Origin: a virus
Length of the DNA: 47,933 nt
Strand: one strand, 5' to 3'
Virus record (IMG/VR): IMGVR_UViG_3300025430_000910
Coordinates: 1 to 47,933 of that record
In this document: positions 6,312 to 13,807 of the stretch, piece after piece
Layout: each line of letters begins with the position of its first letter
How positions within the stretch are numbered: the first letter of the stretch is position 1
Notes under the pieces: model-generated
Databases searched by the model: none
Told to the model about the DNA's origin: nothing
The model's input: only the letters and a program-made list of their open reading frames with translations
Program-made: the position numbers and the translations under genes

Positions 6312-7238
6312 CTAGAATCCCTTCTCTCGCCAGCCATCAAAGACTGGACTACGTGGTTTGTTTAAACGACCGTGGGGTTTGTGTTTGTACCTCAGCAACT
6401 TGCCAAGATACTTTGACTGATTAAGCCAAATCTCTTTCGCTTGTGCAGAAGAGAAACCAGAAGATACTTTAAAGTCTGGCTTGCCTTCTTGTCTTATCCA
6501 GATAGCACCAAGAGTATTCTTCGGAATCATTCCACTCTGCTCTTTGGAACGATGCATCTTTCCAACAGCATTGTAGTTGTCAGGGTTGGTATTTTCTAGC
6601 TGTTCTTCGAAGCCTACAACCTCTCCTTCCTCGTACACGAATCGTGCATACTTAAAGAGGAGTTGTTCATTCCAAGTTGGACGACCTTGCTTGTAGCGTG
6701 AAGTCCACGGACGCCAACAGATACCTTCCCCGTTCTCCGAATCATACTTTTGCCACAACTTAAAGAGTTCTTCTGGCGAATCACAGTTAACTGGATACTG
6801 AAACTTAATGTGTGGTGGCATATCACGCATGAACGTATTGATATAGTCAAGACGTTGGCAATATAACCAATCCATGTTCGCAAAGTTATCTAGTACATGG
6901 AACTCTAGTTTCTCTGCCGCTTCTGGTGTAGGATTAATCTTGGTGCGAACTACGCCAGAGATAGTGTTGAAGTCTAAGAGAGGAGTATAAATTTCACACT
7001 GTGTTCCGCCCGGCATTATAACAGAACGATTACGCACTAACTCATTGGGAATAAGTTTGCGGGTACGAGACTTGAGTGTACGGTCTAGACGCAAACCAAG
7101 TACACCATCTAGCTTAAGAGTTGCACCAACAGGAAAGACACAACGAGACATTGCATCAAAGACTGCGGTATCATTATGTTCTGTGTCAGAGTCCAATAGA
7201 GCACAAGCTAACATTGGTTCGTAGAAGGGAGTTGACAT
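6312..7238 (-). CDS. ATP-dependent DNA ligase
   Basis: 308 residues. Nucleotidyltransferase motif I is LKLDGVLGLR with the adenylated lysine at about residue 42. Further motifs are motif III-like LEFHVLDNFA (about 132-141), motif IV-like GEGICWRP (about 190-197) and motif V-like LLFKYARF (about 213-220), followed by a C-terminal OB-fold-sized region. The length is close to that of small phage ligases such as T7 gene 1.3. It seals nicks in replication and recombination intermediates. It lies 3 nt after the helicase gene, so the two are co-transcribed. The family is clear, although motif I is a KLDG variant of the usual KYDG. Confidence 0.8.
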   Translation of the reverse strand: MSTPFYEPMLACALLDSDTEHNDTAVFDAMSRCVFPVGATLKLDGVLGLRLDRTLKSRTRKLIPNELVRNRSVIMPGGTQCEIYTPLLDFNTISGVVRTKINPTPEAAEKLEFHVLDNFANMDWLYCQRLDYINTFMRDMPPHIKFQYPVNCDSPEELFKLWQKYDSENGEGICWRPWTSRYKQGRPTWNEQLLFKYARFVYEEGEVVGFEEQLENTNPDNYNAVGKMHRSKEQSGMIPKNTLGAIWIRQEGKPDFKVSSGFSSAQAKEIWLNQSKYLGKLLRYKHKPHGRLNKPRSPVFDGWREKGF

Positions 7239-7241
7239 ATA

Positions 7242-9449
7242 TTATTCCTCAGAGTTGCTCTCACCTTCCAGTGGGTTGTCACCGTCAATATCATCTGGCA
7301 AGTCTATTAAGTGGTCTGTAACTTTAGCCCTGCCATCTGTGATAATGTCTGACCACTTCTCACGAGTCTTAACGACCTTAGAAAGACAACGAAGTTTCTT
7401 GCTAACGATACGAGCAACATCATTCTCGATAGTACCGTTGTAGAAGATAAGGAATTGCTCTGTGTGCGAGAGAGAAGTTAACCTAGGGCAACGACCCAGT
7501 CCTTGAACAATCTCGATGGCAGAATAAGTCGGCGCCGCAAAAAGTCTTCGTTCGCGTATAGGAACGTTGGGGATATCTTCCTCCACAGCGTAACCTGATT
7601 CTTTATGCCTAACCTTGACTGGGCTAAGTTCATCTGAATGATGAAGACTAAGGCCAACTCCTCCAGCTCTAAATGTGAAGAAACAATACAATGACTTTCC
7701 TGATTGAAAACGGTCAATTTCACGTTGCCTTTCTTCTTTGGATTGGGTACCAAGTTTATATTCTTCGGGGATATCTACCATCTCTCTGTCCTCAACCTCG
7801 TCGAGTTCAAGAGTCTCTAGGAGTTCATCAGTGTTCATTCCTGCCGCAGCTAGCTTGTCAGCCTGTGCTTTGATAGATGCCTTGGCCTTTTGTTTCTTGT
7901 TGAGTTGTGTCTGACCTCCACCCCAGATAAGAGATATCTGGTTACGAGGAACACCTTTCTTCTCGATAAGATACATCACCGATTTGATTAACGAACCTTT
8001 AAAGTTATATGCGCAGACAGCAGCTTTCTTGTCAATATTAACTGCCTTCCACATCTCGTCACCAATATATTCTGCACGACAGATTTCTGCTGCCATACGG
8101 AACATCAAGAACGCTACCAACATTTCTATGCCAGCTTCCGCATCGCCTTCTTCTTTCTTCTTTGCAAGCTTGGCTTTCTTTTCTTCGTAACGTTTAAGAG
8201 CGTCGTGATAAAACTGTCGTTCTGTATCGTTGCGGAACTCAATGAGACGGATATCGTTGATAGCATCGAACTGGGGACGTACACCTTTAACGCGTACAAT
8301 ATACGGTTCCAAGTCTTTAATGAGACGTTCAACTGCTGCTTCGTTATAGTCGTCTGCTGCCTTCTGTGAACCACTGATATTACTAGCATACGTTGGCCAT
8401 GTTTGATTGGTTAGAACTGCATTGGGAATACCATATACCTCAGAGATATCTTTGTGAGTTGAGACAGCGAAACACTTCGCTTCACAGACACGAGTAAAAG
8501 GAGTAGCTGACACATGGATTTGTGTTACGCCTTCAACATCATTAAGTGCGGCTGCAATCTTTGATTGTGTACTACCAGTGTTCTTGAGAGCTTGACACTC
8601 ATCCCAGATGATAACAACTGGGTTCATGAACTTCTTCCACACCCAGTAAAAGACTTCTTCCCCATTCACAATCTCTGACTTCTCTGTAACCCAGAGTTGA
8701 CCAGCGCGTGAACGTAATTGTTCGATGTTAAGAACTTCTACACCATCCTTGATACGAAGGTTGAAAGTGTTCTCGAAGACACGTTTGGTTTGTTCTACGA
8801 TGGAAGCGCGGGTGACATACAGGTAGTTGACAATACCCATTGTCTTACCTTCATGAAACTTCTGGTCAACAAGTCGGCGCACAAATGCACCAACCATGAA
8901 TGTCTTGCCAGTACCAGTTGCCGAGAGAAGCAACATGGAACGATACTTGCGTACTAAGATACCGTTCAAGAGTTCTGCTACTGCTTTCTTCTGGAACCAG
9001 TAGAGGAACGCTTTCTCATTGAGTGAAGGTTTAAGGCCGTAGTCATTAGACGATGAAAGAGCTTCAACTGTCTCCTCGACTGTTGGCGAGTTAAGGATTG
9101 CGGGAGATGTATTATCCACGCGAGTTGATACTTTGCTGGTGTCCAGTACAGGTTGGACTTCCTTAACGACCTGCGTAACGACAGCAGCTCTTTTCGCTTC
9201 TCTTGTTTGCTGTTCGAATTCATTGATTAGTTTGGTTAGGAACTCCTTAAGCTCAGGGAACTTTACCTCGGTGGCTAGATGTTCTGGTGTTACGTTGGCA
9301 GGAAGGGATGTAAAGGTGTATACATCTTTCCATGTTTTGATGTTGCGGATGGAGTACTGAAACTTAATACGTTCGCATAAGTTGCCAAGTTGCTTACGAC
9401 GTTTCTTAAGTTCTGACTCTGTGAATGATGGGAGACTGTCTAGACTCAT
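7242..9449 (-). CDS. Superfamily 2 (SNF2-type) DNA helicase/ATPase
   Basis: 735 residues. Motif I SATGTGKT (176-183), motif II WDECQ (about 282-286, a DEAH-box variant), motif III HVSATPF (about 313-319), a C-terminal half with motif V FRAGGVGLSL and motif VI QGLGRCPR. The long N-terminal extension (1-140) is helical and charged. This matches SNF2-like or DEAD/DEAH phage helicases that remodel replication forks or recombination intermediates. It overlaps the upstream 9446-9934 gene by 4 nt and is followed by the ligase. An Ala/Lys-rich stretch in the C-terminal half (about 545-560) looks like a linker. Confidence 0.85.
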   Translation of the reverse strand: MSLDSLPSFTESELKKRRKQLGNLCERIKFQYSIRNIKTWKDVYTFTSLPANVTPEHLATEVKFPELKEFLTKLINEFEQQTREAKRAAVVTQVVKEVQPVLDTSKVSTRVDNTSPAILNSPTVEETVEALSSSNDYGLKPSLNEKAFLYWFQKKAVAELLNGILVRKYRSMLLLSATGTGKTFMVGAFVRRLVDQKFHEGKTMGIVNYLYVTRASIVEQTKRVFENTFNLRIKDGVEVLNIEQLRSRAGQLWVTEKSEIVNGEEVFYWVWKKFMNPVVIIWDECQALKNTGSTQSKIAAALNDVEGVTQIHVSATPFTRVCEAKCFAVSTHKDISEVYGIPNAVLTNQTWPTYASNISGSQKAADDYNEAAVERLIKDLEPYIVRVKGVRPQFDAINDIRLIEFRNDTERQFYHDALKRYEEKKAKLAKKKEEGDAEAGIEMLVAFLMFRMAAEICRAEYIGDEMWKAVNIDKKAAVCAYNFKGSLIKSVMYLIEKKGVPRNQISLIWGGGQTQLNKKQKAKASIKAQADKLAAAGMNTDELLETLELDEVEDREMVDIPEEYKLGTQSKEERQREIDRFQSGKSLYCFFTFRAGGVGLSLHHSDELSPVKVRHKESGYAVEEDIPNVPIRERRLFAAPTYSAIEIVQGLGRCPRLTSLSHTEQFLIFYNGTIENDVARIVSKKLRCLSKVVKTREKWSDIITDGRAKVTDHLIDLPDDIDGDNPLEGESNSEE

Positions 9450-9934
9450 AGTTCTTCTTCTTTCGTCTTGAGGATTATCTTAAAGAAAGTAATCATATCT
9501 TGTCTGTTCTCACGTATCCATCTCGACGCCATTACTCCCGCCTGAACTTCTGTAAGTGGCATCTGCTTTAGGATAGCTCGTTGGAGTGTCTTAACATTAG
9601 CTTCTTGTAGCCACATAGCTACACGACGACGGTGAGAGCGTTCCTTCTCTAGACGAAACTTCTCTACTGATTGTAACCAAGCATTGTAGTTCCAGAGGAG
9701 AGGAAGCTTTAGTTCAGGGCAATCTTCCGATGGCATCTGAATATAGCAAGTGTGTCTATTTTGACAGACGGCTAGAATAGCTTCTGCTCTGTCGTAAGGA
9801 ATGGATTGATAGTCAGAGTCATTAAGGTAATTATCCTCGTCGACTTGCTGGGATTTGCCTAGAACATCATCAACGTATTTCTTTACGTCAATAAGTATCT
9901 GGCCTTCTGCTACGAGAGGGAGGGTTTTTGACAT
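9446..9934 (-). CDS. Unknown protein (162 aa) coupled to the helicase
   Basis: Starts MSKTLPLVAEGQILIDVKKY. It has a Cys-containing middle (AILAVCQNRHTCYIQMPSEDC) and a helical Arg-rich second half (EKERSHRRRVAMWLQEANVKTLQRAILKQM). It ends with KTKEEEL and overlaps the helicase start by 4 nt. It may be a helicase loader or cofactor by position, but no family is recognised. Confidence 0.6.
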   Translation of the reverse strand: MSKTLPLVAEGQILIDVKKYVDDVLGKSQQVDEDNYLNDSDYQSIPYDRAEAILAVCQNRHTCYIQMPSEDCPELKLPLLWNYNAWLQSVEKFRLEKERSHRRRVAMWLQEANVKTLQRAILKQMPLTEVQAGVMASRWIRENRQDMITFFKIILKTKEEEL

Positions 9935-9959
9935 GATAGTGGAGGCTATAAATTAAATG

Positions 9960-9989
9960 CTCCCGTCACAATACTTATCATGACAGGAG
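9960..9989 (-). terminator. Hairpin terminator/attenuator after the 10011-10568 gene
   Basis: CTCCYGTCA/TGACRGGAG, a 9-bp stem (9960-9968 with 9981-9989) and 12-nt loop between the two genes. On the minus strand it is followed by CATTTAATTTAT rather than a clean U-run. It is therefore probably a partial terminator or an mRNA 3'-end stabiliser that makes the upstream gene more abundant than the helicase operon. Confidence 0.55.
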
Positions 9990-10010
9990 ACTTTAACTGA
10001 TTACCACCAA

Positions 10011-10568
10011 TTAGGCAGCAACAGACGGCACTTCCTCTTCTTCTTTCTTGGGAGTGCGCTGCTTGTCTTCGCGCATCTGACGGTAAGCGCGAATGTCGTC
10101 GTTGAGTTTCATCAACGCAGGAGAGAACTTACCATTAACGATGGCTTCCTGTTTGACACCATCAATGACGGCATGACCCTTCTCAATCATCTGAATTGCA
10201 AGAGCTTGCAATTCATCAATGAGGTCATTAATCTCCTTGAGCTTGAGACCAGCCGAGGAGAAGTCGGTCAGGTACTTCGCGAACAACGCTTCGTCAAAGC
10301 GACCATCGGCATCAATGCTGTCGCCAGCAATGGATTGCGCGGTAGCCTTGAGAGCCTTGCGAACGATGTTGATGAGGTTGCCATCACCCAACCACTCGAA
10401 TACCTTTTCCTTGTTCTCCAAGGTGAGGTCAATCGCGGGGTAGAAGGTGTTAGCCTTGTCACCTTTCAAGCGTTTGAACGGGATAATTTCGTCGGACAGC
10501 GTAACGTCATTACGAGTAACGCTGATGTTATACTTCGGAGCCACAGGCTCATTTTTGTTTTCTGACAT
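10011..10568 (-). CDS. Unknown abundant-type protein under a sigma-54 promoter (185 aa)
   Basis: Start chosen at 10568 (MSENKNEPVAPKYNISVTRND); the frame is open further upstream, but that part lies in the structured leader. The body has a mixed start (SDEIIPFKRLKGDKANTFYP), then long helices (KEINDLIDELQALAIQMIEKG) and a Lys/Glu-rich tail (KQRTPKKEEEEVPSV). It is the first gene after promoter P2 with a long hairpin-rich leader, is followed by a hairpin, and shows the layout of a highly expressed DNA-associated protein. No family recognised. An ssDNA- or nucleoid-binding role is only a guess. Confidence 0.6.
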   Translation of the reverse strand: MSENKNEPVAPKYNISVTRNDVTLSDEIIPFKRLKGDKANTFYPAIDLTLENKEKVFEWLGDGNLINIVRKALKATAQSIAGDSIDADGRFDEALFAKYLTDFSSAGLKLKEINDLIDELQALAIQMIEKGHAVIDGVKQEAIVNGKFSPALMKLNDDIRAYRQMREDKQRTPKKEEEEVPSVAA

Positions 10569-10604
10569 ACTAACTTTTCTTTCTACGTTTGTTTTGTTTG
10601 TGGG

Positions 10605-10747
10605 ACAGTAATACCTAGAGAGACCAAACAAGTTCTTTCGAACCTAAACAACTCTCTAGTCTACTGTTTTTTATTTGCACGCGTGCAGTTGTGATACATA
10701 CGGTCACTACTAACTTGCAAACAAAGTGTTCATCTGCGTCACCGCAG
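10605..10747 (-). other. Structured 5' leader of the 10568 gene (three hairpins)
   Basis: Three nested or adjacent stems: CTGCG/CGCAG with a GTGA tetraloop (10734-10747), TTTGCA/TGCAAA (10674-10721), and ACAGTA plus CTAGAGAG pairing with CTCTCTAG plus TACTGT (10605-10667). The last encloses GTTC-GAAA-GAAC, a GNRA-capped hairpin. The predicted transcript from P2 starts near 10750, so almost the whole leader is folded. On the plus strand the last stem is followed by six T, so it could also stop antisense transcription. Confidence 0.6.
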
Positions 10748-10759
10748 GGAGATTCTATA

Positions 10760-10776
10760 TAGCAAGAACCATGCCA
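10760..10776 (-). promoter_or_regulatory. Sigma-54 promoter P2
   Basis: Minus-strand TGGCATGGTTCTTGCTA matches the -24/-12 consensus at every conserved position. Predicted start near 10750, opening a leader of about 180 nt before the 10568 gene. Confidence 0.85.
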
Positions 10777-10782
10777 ACAGAA

Positions 10783-10803
10783 ATTATACTACGAAAGTAT
10801 AAT
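10783..10803 (-). repeat. AT-rich inverted repeat upstream of promoter P2
   Basis: ATTATACT-N5-AGTATAAT, the same arms as at 4871-4891. It sits 6 nt upstream of the -24 element and after the 10822-11187 gene. It could terminate that gene or bind a regulator. The 19-base AGTATAATGTAATATAGAA beginning in its right arm recurs with one change at 17333-17351. Confidence 0.5.
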
Positions 10804-10821
10804 GTAATATAGAAGATGATT

Positions 10822-11187
10822 CTACGGTTTGTGCTTGTAGAAAAATGCACCTTCATGGAAGCCATAGTAGTCAGACAAGAAGCACCAGTCAGGTTGGAAG
10901 ATACCTTGCCTAGCCCAGAAGAATTTTTTCTTGGACAAGTCAACTACTATATCATAACCAAATCCACAGTCAAGTGCACACAGGTAACGCTTATCTACGA
11001 TGAAAAGCGGCAGGATTTCCCATGTCCATTTCCAGTCATTTAAACCTGTTGTGATTTGCTTTTCCCTTTTGTCCCAAGTAGTCCATTGCCAAGCAACAGG
11101 AAACTCTCTACGGGAAGGCTTTATCTGTCCAAAGAGTTCTTCGCAAATAGCTCGCTGTTCGTTAGTTAATTGGATGGTTGATTTCAC
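10822..11187 (-). CDS. Unknown Trp-rich protein (121 aa)
   Basis: Contains many Trp and Phe residues (VAWQWTTWDKREKQ, DWKWTWEILPLF, FFWARQGIFQPDWCF) and ends HEGAFFYKHKP. It looks like a compact beta-rich globular protein with no membrane segment. Last gene of the accessory run before promoter P2. It overlaps the upstream small gene by 26 nt. Function unknown. Confidence 0.55.
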   Translation of the reverse strand: MKSTIQLTNEQRAICEELFGQIKPSRREFPVAWQWTTWDKREKQITTGLNDWKWTWEILPLFIVDKRYLCALDCGFGYDIVVDLSKKKFFWARQGIFQPDWCFLSDYYGFHEGAFFYKHKP

Positions 11188-11356
11188 GGGATGTTACTTG
11201 TTGGGAGTTCTTGGCGAACCATTCAGTAGCTGGTCCGTCGTTTGGTGAAGTACGGCAGAGAAAACCACGGTCGTCTTCCTGTACAATAGGAAGGATGAAT
11301 GTTTCTTTACCGAGGATGTTGATACGTGCGTGACGTTGTTTTGGTTCTTGCTTCAT
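11162..11356 (-). CDS. Unknown small protein (64 aa)
   Basis: MKQEPKQRHARINILGKE start, then FILPIVQEDDRGFLCRTS and EWFAKNSQQV. The ATG overlaps the stop of the preceding gene by 4 nt. The segment after the start reads like two beta strands. No recognised family. Confidence 0.5.
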   Translation of the reverse strand: MKQEPKQRHARINILGKETFILPIVQEDDRGFLCRTSPNDGPATEWFAKNSQQVTSREINHPIN

Positions 11357-11580
11357 TGTAGTTCTTTTATTACGTTTGTTTGTTTATCCCGTGACTGAAA
11401 AACTGTCCACTCTTCTGGATGGAACTTTGCAAGATGTTTCATTTTGAGTTGCAGGTCATTAAACTTTTGCATATCAGGTTGGTCTAAATGGCCTCGTTGT
11501 CGTTGCATCTTGTTAATAAGAACACAAATGTCCTTGTTAACTGTTAGCATTTCTTCTAAAATTTTACGTTGTACTTTCAT
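11353..11580 (-). CDS. Unknown small helical protein (75 aa)
   Basis: Almost entirely helical and charged (KILEEMLTVNKDICVLINKM, KFNDLQLKMKHLAKFHPEEW). It overlaps both neighbours through ATGA junctions. Possible anti-host or regulatory small protein by type, but nothing specific is visible. Confidence 0.5.
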   Translation of the reverse strand: MKVQRKILEEMLTVNKDICVLINKMQRQRGHLDQPDMQKFNDLQLKMKHLAKFHPEEWTVFQSRDKQTNVIKELQ

Positions 11581-11729
11581 TGTATTGTTAGTTTGTTTAT
11601 TGCTTCTTCCACTTTCTCTCTAGGGCCAATGCCTATTGTCTTCCAGAAGATAAAGAATATTCTCTTCTTTAAGAACCAGATGTTATGGACTAAATCAAAT
11701 GGAACTGCTTTGTATTTCTTCATAGTCAT
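11577..11729 (-). CDS. Unknown small basic protein (50 aa)
   Basis: Start chosen at 11729 because its ATG forms an ATGA overlap with the upstream stop. Earlier in-frame starts would run deep into the GC-rich upstream gene. The protein has an aromatic basic core (DLVHNIWFLKKRIFFIFWK) that could be amphipathic, then REKVEEAINKL. Function unknown. Confidence 0.5.
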   Translation of the reverse strand: MTMKKYKAVPFDLVHNIWFLKKRIFFIFWKTIGIGPREKVEEAINKLTIQ

Positions 11730-12367
11730 TCCTTCATCGCCTCGGCGTAGGAGGCGAGGGCTGTTTGACAGGCATCGCAGCCTATGCCGCCGTCCTGTGT
11801 GCAATCACATAGCGATGCCACATTAAGAAGTCCCGCCACCCGCTTCCACTTCTCGGCTCTGGAAGTCTCGGCGGATAGGCGGCGTTCGAGGGGGCCAACA
11901 TCAGGCATGATTGATAGGTCAATGTGTCCAGTTCCGTTCTTGGGTGCGTCAAGGTATTCAATCCAGCAAACCGGAAACATCGTCGTCAATCTACCACATG
12001 GTTTATCGGTGCAAATCTGATATGACTCTTGGGTCAGTCCGCAAGCCGCTTTGTGAATGGCTTTGCACAAGGTTTGCTCGTCTGAATGTTGCTCACTCCA
12101 CGGCGCAGCAATCAAATCGAAGTCGCGGCATAATGAGCCGTGAACTGCTATTGCGTAACCACATTGTTTAGCCGCTTTACGAATAGCTGGCAACTTGGAT
12201 TCATAGAATGATTTTAACTTAGACGGCGAACCGATTCTAGTCCATTGGAACTCCGTCTCCGGCGTAGGTGTCTGGTTCGGGTTCATAGGATTGAAAAATG
12301 GTGACAGCACCAGAAGTAGTTCATGAATTGCTACTGTCCATTCTTCCGCTGTTTTCTTTGTTGTCAT
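11726..12367 (-). CDS. Putative nucleotidyltransferase-like protein (213 aa) in GC-rich island
   Basis: The segment YAIAVHGSLCRDFDLIAAPW (about 92-111) contains G-S followed by D-x-D, the core pattern of pol-beta-type nucleotidyltransferases. The spacing is shorter than in classical members. The N-terminus carries NQTPTPETEFQW, a motif shared with the next gene (NHTPTPETDA), and the C-terminus has LERRLSAETSRAEKWKRV and a Cys-rich CDCTQDGGIGCDAC. The DNA is visibly richer in G+C than the replication genes, suggesting transfer from another phage. Biochemical role unknown. Confidence 0.55.
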   Translation of the reverse strand: MTTKKTAEEWTVAIHELLLVLSPFFNPMNPNQTPTPETEFQWTRIGSPSKLKSFYESKLPAIRKAAKQCGYAIAVHGSLCRDFDLIAAPWSEQHSDEQTLCKAIHKAACGLTQESYQICTDKPCGRLTTMFPVCWIEYLDAPKNGTGHIDLSIMPDVGPLERRLSAETSRAEKWKRVAGLLNVASLCDCTQDGGIGCDACQTALASYAEAMKE

Positions 12368-12849
12368 TTCCGTAGGTTGGCGTGATTCTGCAAAGCCGTT
12401 AATAGCACATCAACATTGCTATCTGGTTCTTCTGTTGCAATCCTTGCACCTTCTGCCAACTCATCACTCACCTTTCTCTCGGCGGCGAGGAGTTTGATAA
12501 TCTGTTGAATGGCTAACGCTGCATCATCGTCAGGCAAACCGCCGTGAAAGTCGTAGACGACCTGCTTAACTTTTTCCAACTCCTCGCTCAATCTCTTAAT
12601 CTCCTCGTCCTTCGCGGCGATTTTAGCCTTATAGATTTTGGCTTCTTCACCGTATTGTTTAACTACATTTTCTAATCTGGCCGCATAGTCCAAATCCTTC
12701 GCGGCGGTGGCTAGGCGGCGTTCAAGGGAGCGGGCGAATGAAGCTGGAACTGTATTCCGATGTTGGACAACTCCGTAAATTAAGCGGCTGTTATCAATCA
12801 CACACAAGGCATCCGTTTCCGGCGTAGGTGTATGGTTTGGGGTGGTCAT
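12364..12849 (-). CDS. Unknown coiled-coil phage protein with TPTPETDA motif (161 aa)
   Basis: The N-terminal NHTPTPETDALCVIDN and FARSLERRLATAAKDLD form a pattern common in uncharacterised phage proteins. A long coiled coil (AKIYKAKIAAKDEEIKRLSE) and a helical tail follow. It shares the PTPET and LERRL elements with the 11726-12367 protein, so the two may have exchanged domains. GC-rich codon use like its neighbours. Function unknown. Confidence 0.55.
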   Translation of the reverse strand: MTTPNHTPTPETDALCVIDNSRLIYGVVQHRNTVPASFARSLERRLATAAKDLDYAARLENVVKQYGEEAKIYKAKIAAKDEEIKRLSEELEKVKQVVYDFHGGLPDDDAALAIQQIIKLLAAERKVSDELAEGARIATEEPDSNVDVLLTALQNHANLRK

Positions 12850-13031
12850 GAGAATTGAATGAATTTAATGTTAGCTCTTGGATGCATGGCTTTAACACCC
12901 TTCTTAATTTGGATGTAATTTCTCCCGCACAAGAAGCAGTCGTGTTCGCCGTTGATATAAACATGGAGCACTTCTTCTCTTCCAAGTCTGATAATATAAA
13001 TGCCGCGTTTGGGGACAGGTGATTTTCTCAC
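12846..13031 (-). CDS. Small unknown protein with CxxC pair (61 aa)
   Basis: A GTG start at 13031 is preceded by a purine-rich AAGAAGAAGAA tract. The sequence has two beta-like strands (GIYIIRLGREEVLHVYINGE), the pair CFLC and a basic end. It could bind a metal with a partner but has only one cysteine pair. It overlaps the next gene by 4 nt. Function unknown. Confidence 0.45.
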   Translation of the reverse strand: MRKSPVPKRGIYIIRLGREEVLHVYINGEHDCFLCGRNYIQIKKGVKAMHPRANIKFIQFS

Positions 13032-13168
13032 TTCTTCTTCTTGTTGGTTGTGGTTGTTTCTGTTGTCCTAACCAGTCGCCGAAGCCAATCCCGATTGGCG
13101 CGGTCTGGTTATTCGAGAACGTCTATTACGCTCTAAATTCATCGGTTCGGGCTGGCTTGGCTCCAGCG

Positions 13169-13367
13169 TTAGGCACTTATCGCATTCGTGAACAACCTAT
13201 CTGCCTCAAACATTTCGGCGCGGGCCATCGCATACTCCACCGCCTGCTTTTTCCTTTTCCTCTGGCGATTGTGCCATGTTCTGCATTCCGAGCGCCTTCA
13301 GGCGTTCAGACGCTTTATGAGCTTCGAGGACCAGTTTTATGATTTCAGCTTTCTTTTCTTCGGTCAT
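13169..13367 (-). pseudogene. Small frameshifted gene in GC-rich island (about 65 aa when repaired)
   Basis: Starting 5 nt after the stop of the 13373-13738 gene, frame 1 reads MTEEKKAEIIKLVLEAHKAS and continues to an A-rich run near 13248-13262, after which it degenerates. The +1 frame then continues as QAVEYAMARAEMFEADRLF to a TAA at 13169. The two halves make one plausible acidic helical protein. One surplus base in the run GGAAAAAGC would explain the break. It may be a sequencing indel, a true mutation or a frameshift site. The remaining 137 bases to 13032 show no convincing gene. Confidence 0.5.
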
Positions 13368-13372
13368 ATCGT

Positions 13373-13738
13373 TTAGCCTTTCATGTATTTCTCAACACGC
13401 GCAATCCATGCCATGTAATCCTTGCCGTGCTGATTGTTGCCGTGAGTCTTTTTAACTCTTTCCTTGAACTCGTCCAGCGTTCCACGGAAGCAGCCGCAGA
13501 CTACTTCCGTCCGCTTTTCGTCGAAGAAAATGATGGTCTTTTCTTGTCTGGAACCGATAGCGGGAGATGAAATGCTTTCAGGTTTTGCTTTCCAGTCGGA
13601 GCAGTAGGAGCAGCCGGTGCAGTTGTTGCAGTAGGAGCAGTTTTTAAGCGTTGGCGCAAATAATTTCGCTTCTTCTTTGGTTTTCCAAAAGTTATTCTTT
13701 TCGTCGTAAAATAAGCCGTTTCGTTCTGTGATTTTCAT
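13373..13738 (-). CDS. Unknown protein with Cys-pair repeat (121 aa)
   Basis: The N-terminal half holds CSYCNNCTGCSYCSDW (about 34-49), a short cysteine repeat of the type found in many uncharacterised phage proteins. The C-terminal half reads TEVVCGCFRGTLDEFKERV and a Tyr/Lys-rich end. The cysteines could bind metal. It is GC-rich like the rest of the island and precedes the frameshifted small gene. Function unknown. Confidence 0.55.
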   Translation of the reverse strand: MKITERNGLFYDEKNNFWKTKEEAKLFAPTLKNCSYCNNCTGCSYCSDWKAKPESISSPAIGSRQEKTIIFFDEKRTEVVCGCFRGTLDEFKERVKKTHGNNQHGKDYMAWIARVEKYMKG

Positions 13739-13744
13739 AATGGT

Positions 13745-13807
13745 TTAGTTGTTAGCAATCGCGGGAATGTTGGGTTGGGTGCAGGTGTCGGTGTAGTTGG
13801 TTTTCAT
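13745..13807 (-). CDS. Possible 20-residue peptide
   Basis: The ATG at 13807 overlaps the stop of the IPT/TIG-domain gene in an ATGA junction, and the frame reads MKTNYTDTCTQPNIPAIANN before TAA. The junction style matches real genes here, but the reading frame is too short to be sure. Confidence 0.25.
   Translation of the reverse strand: MKTNYTDTCTQPNIPAIANN

Noticed and set aside
13019-13342. Plus-strand reading frame of 107 codons
   Set aside because: It is antisense to the frameshifted small minus-strand gene, with Cys/Pro/Leu-rich composition and no neighbours on the same strand.
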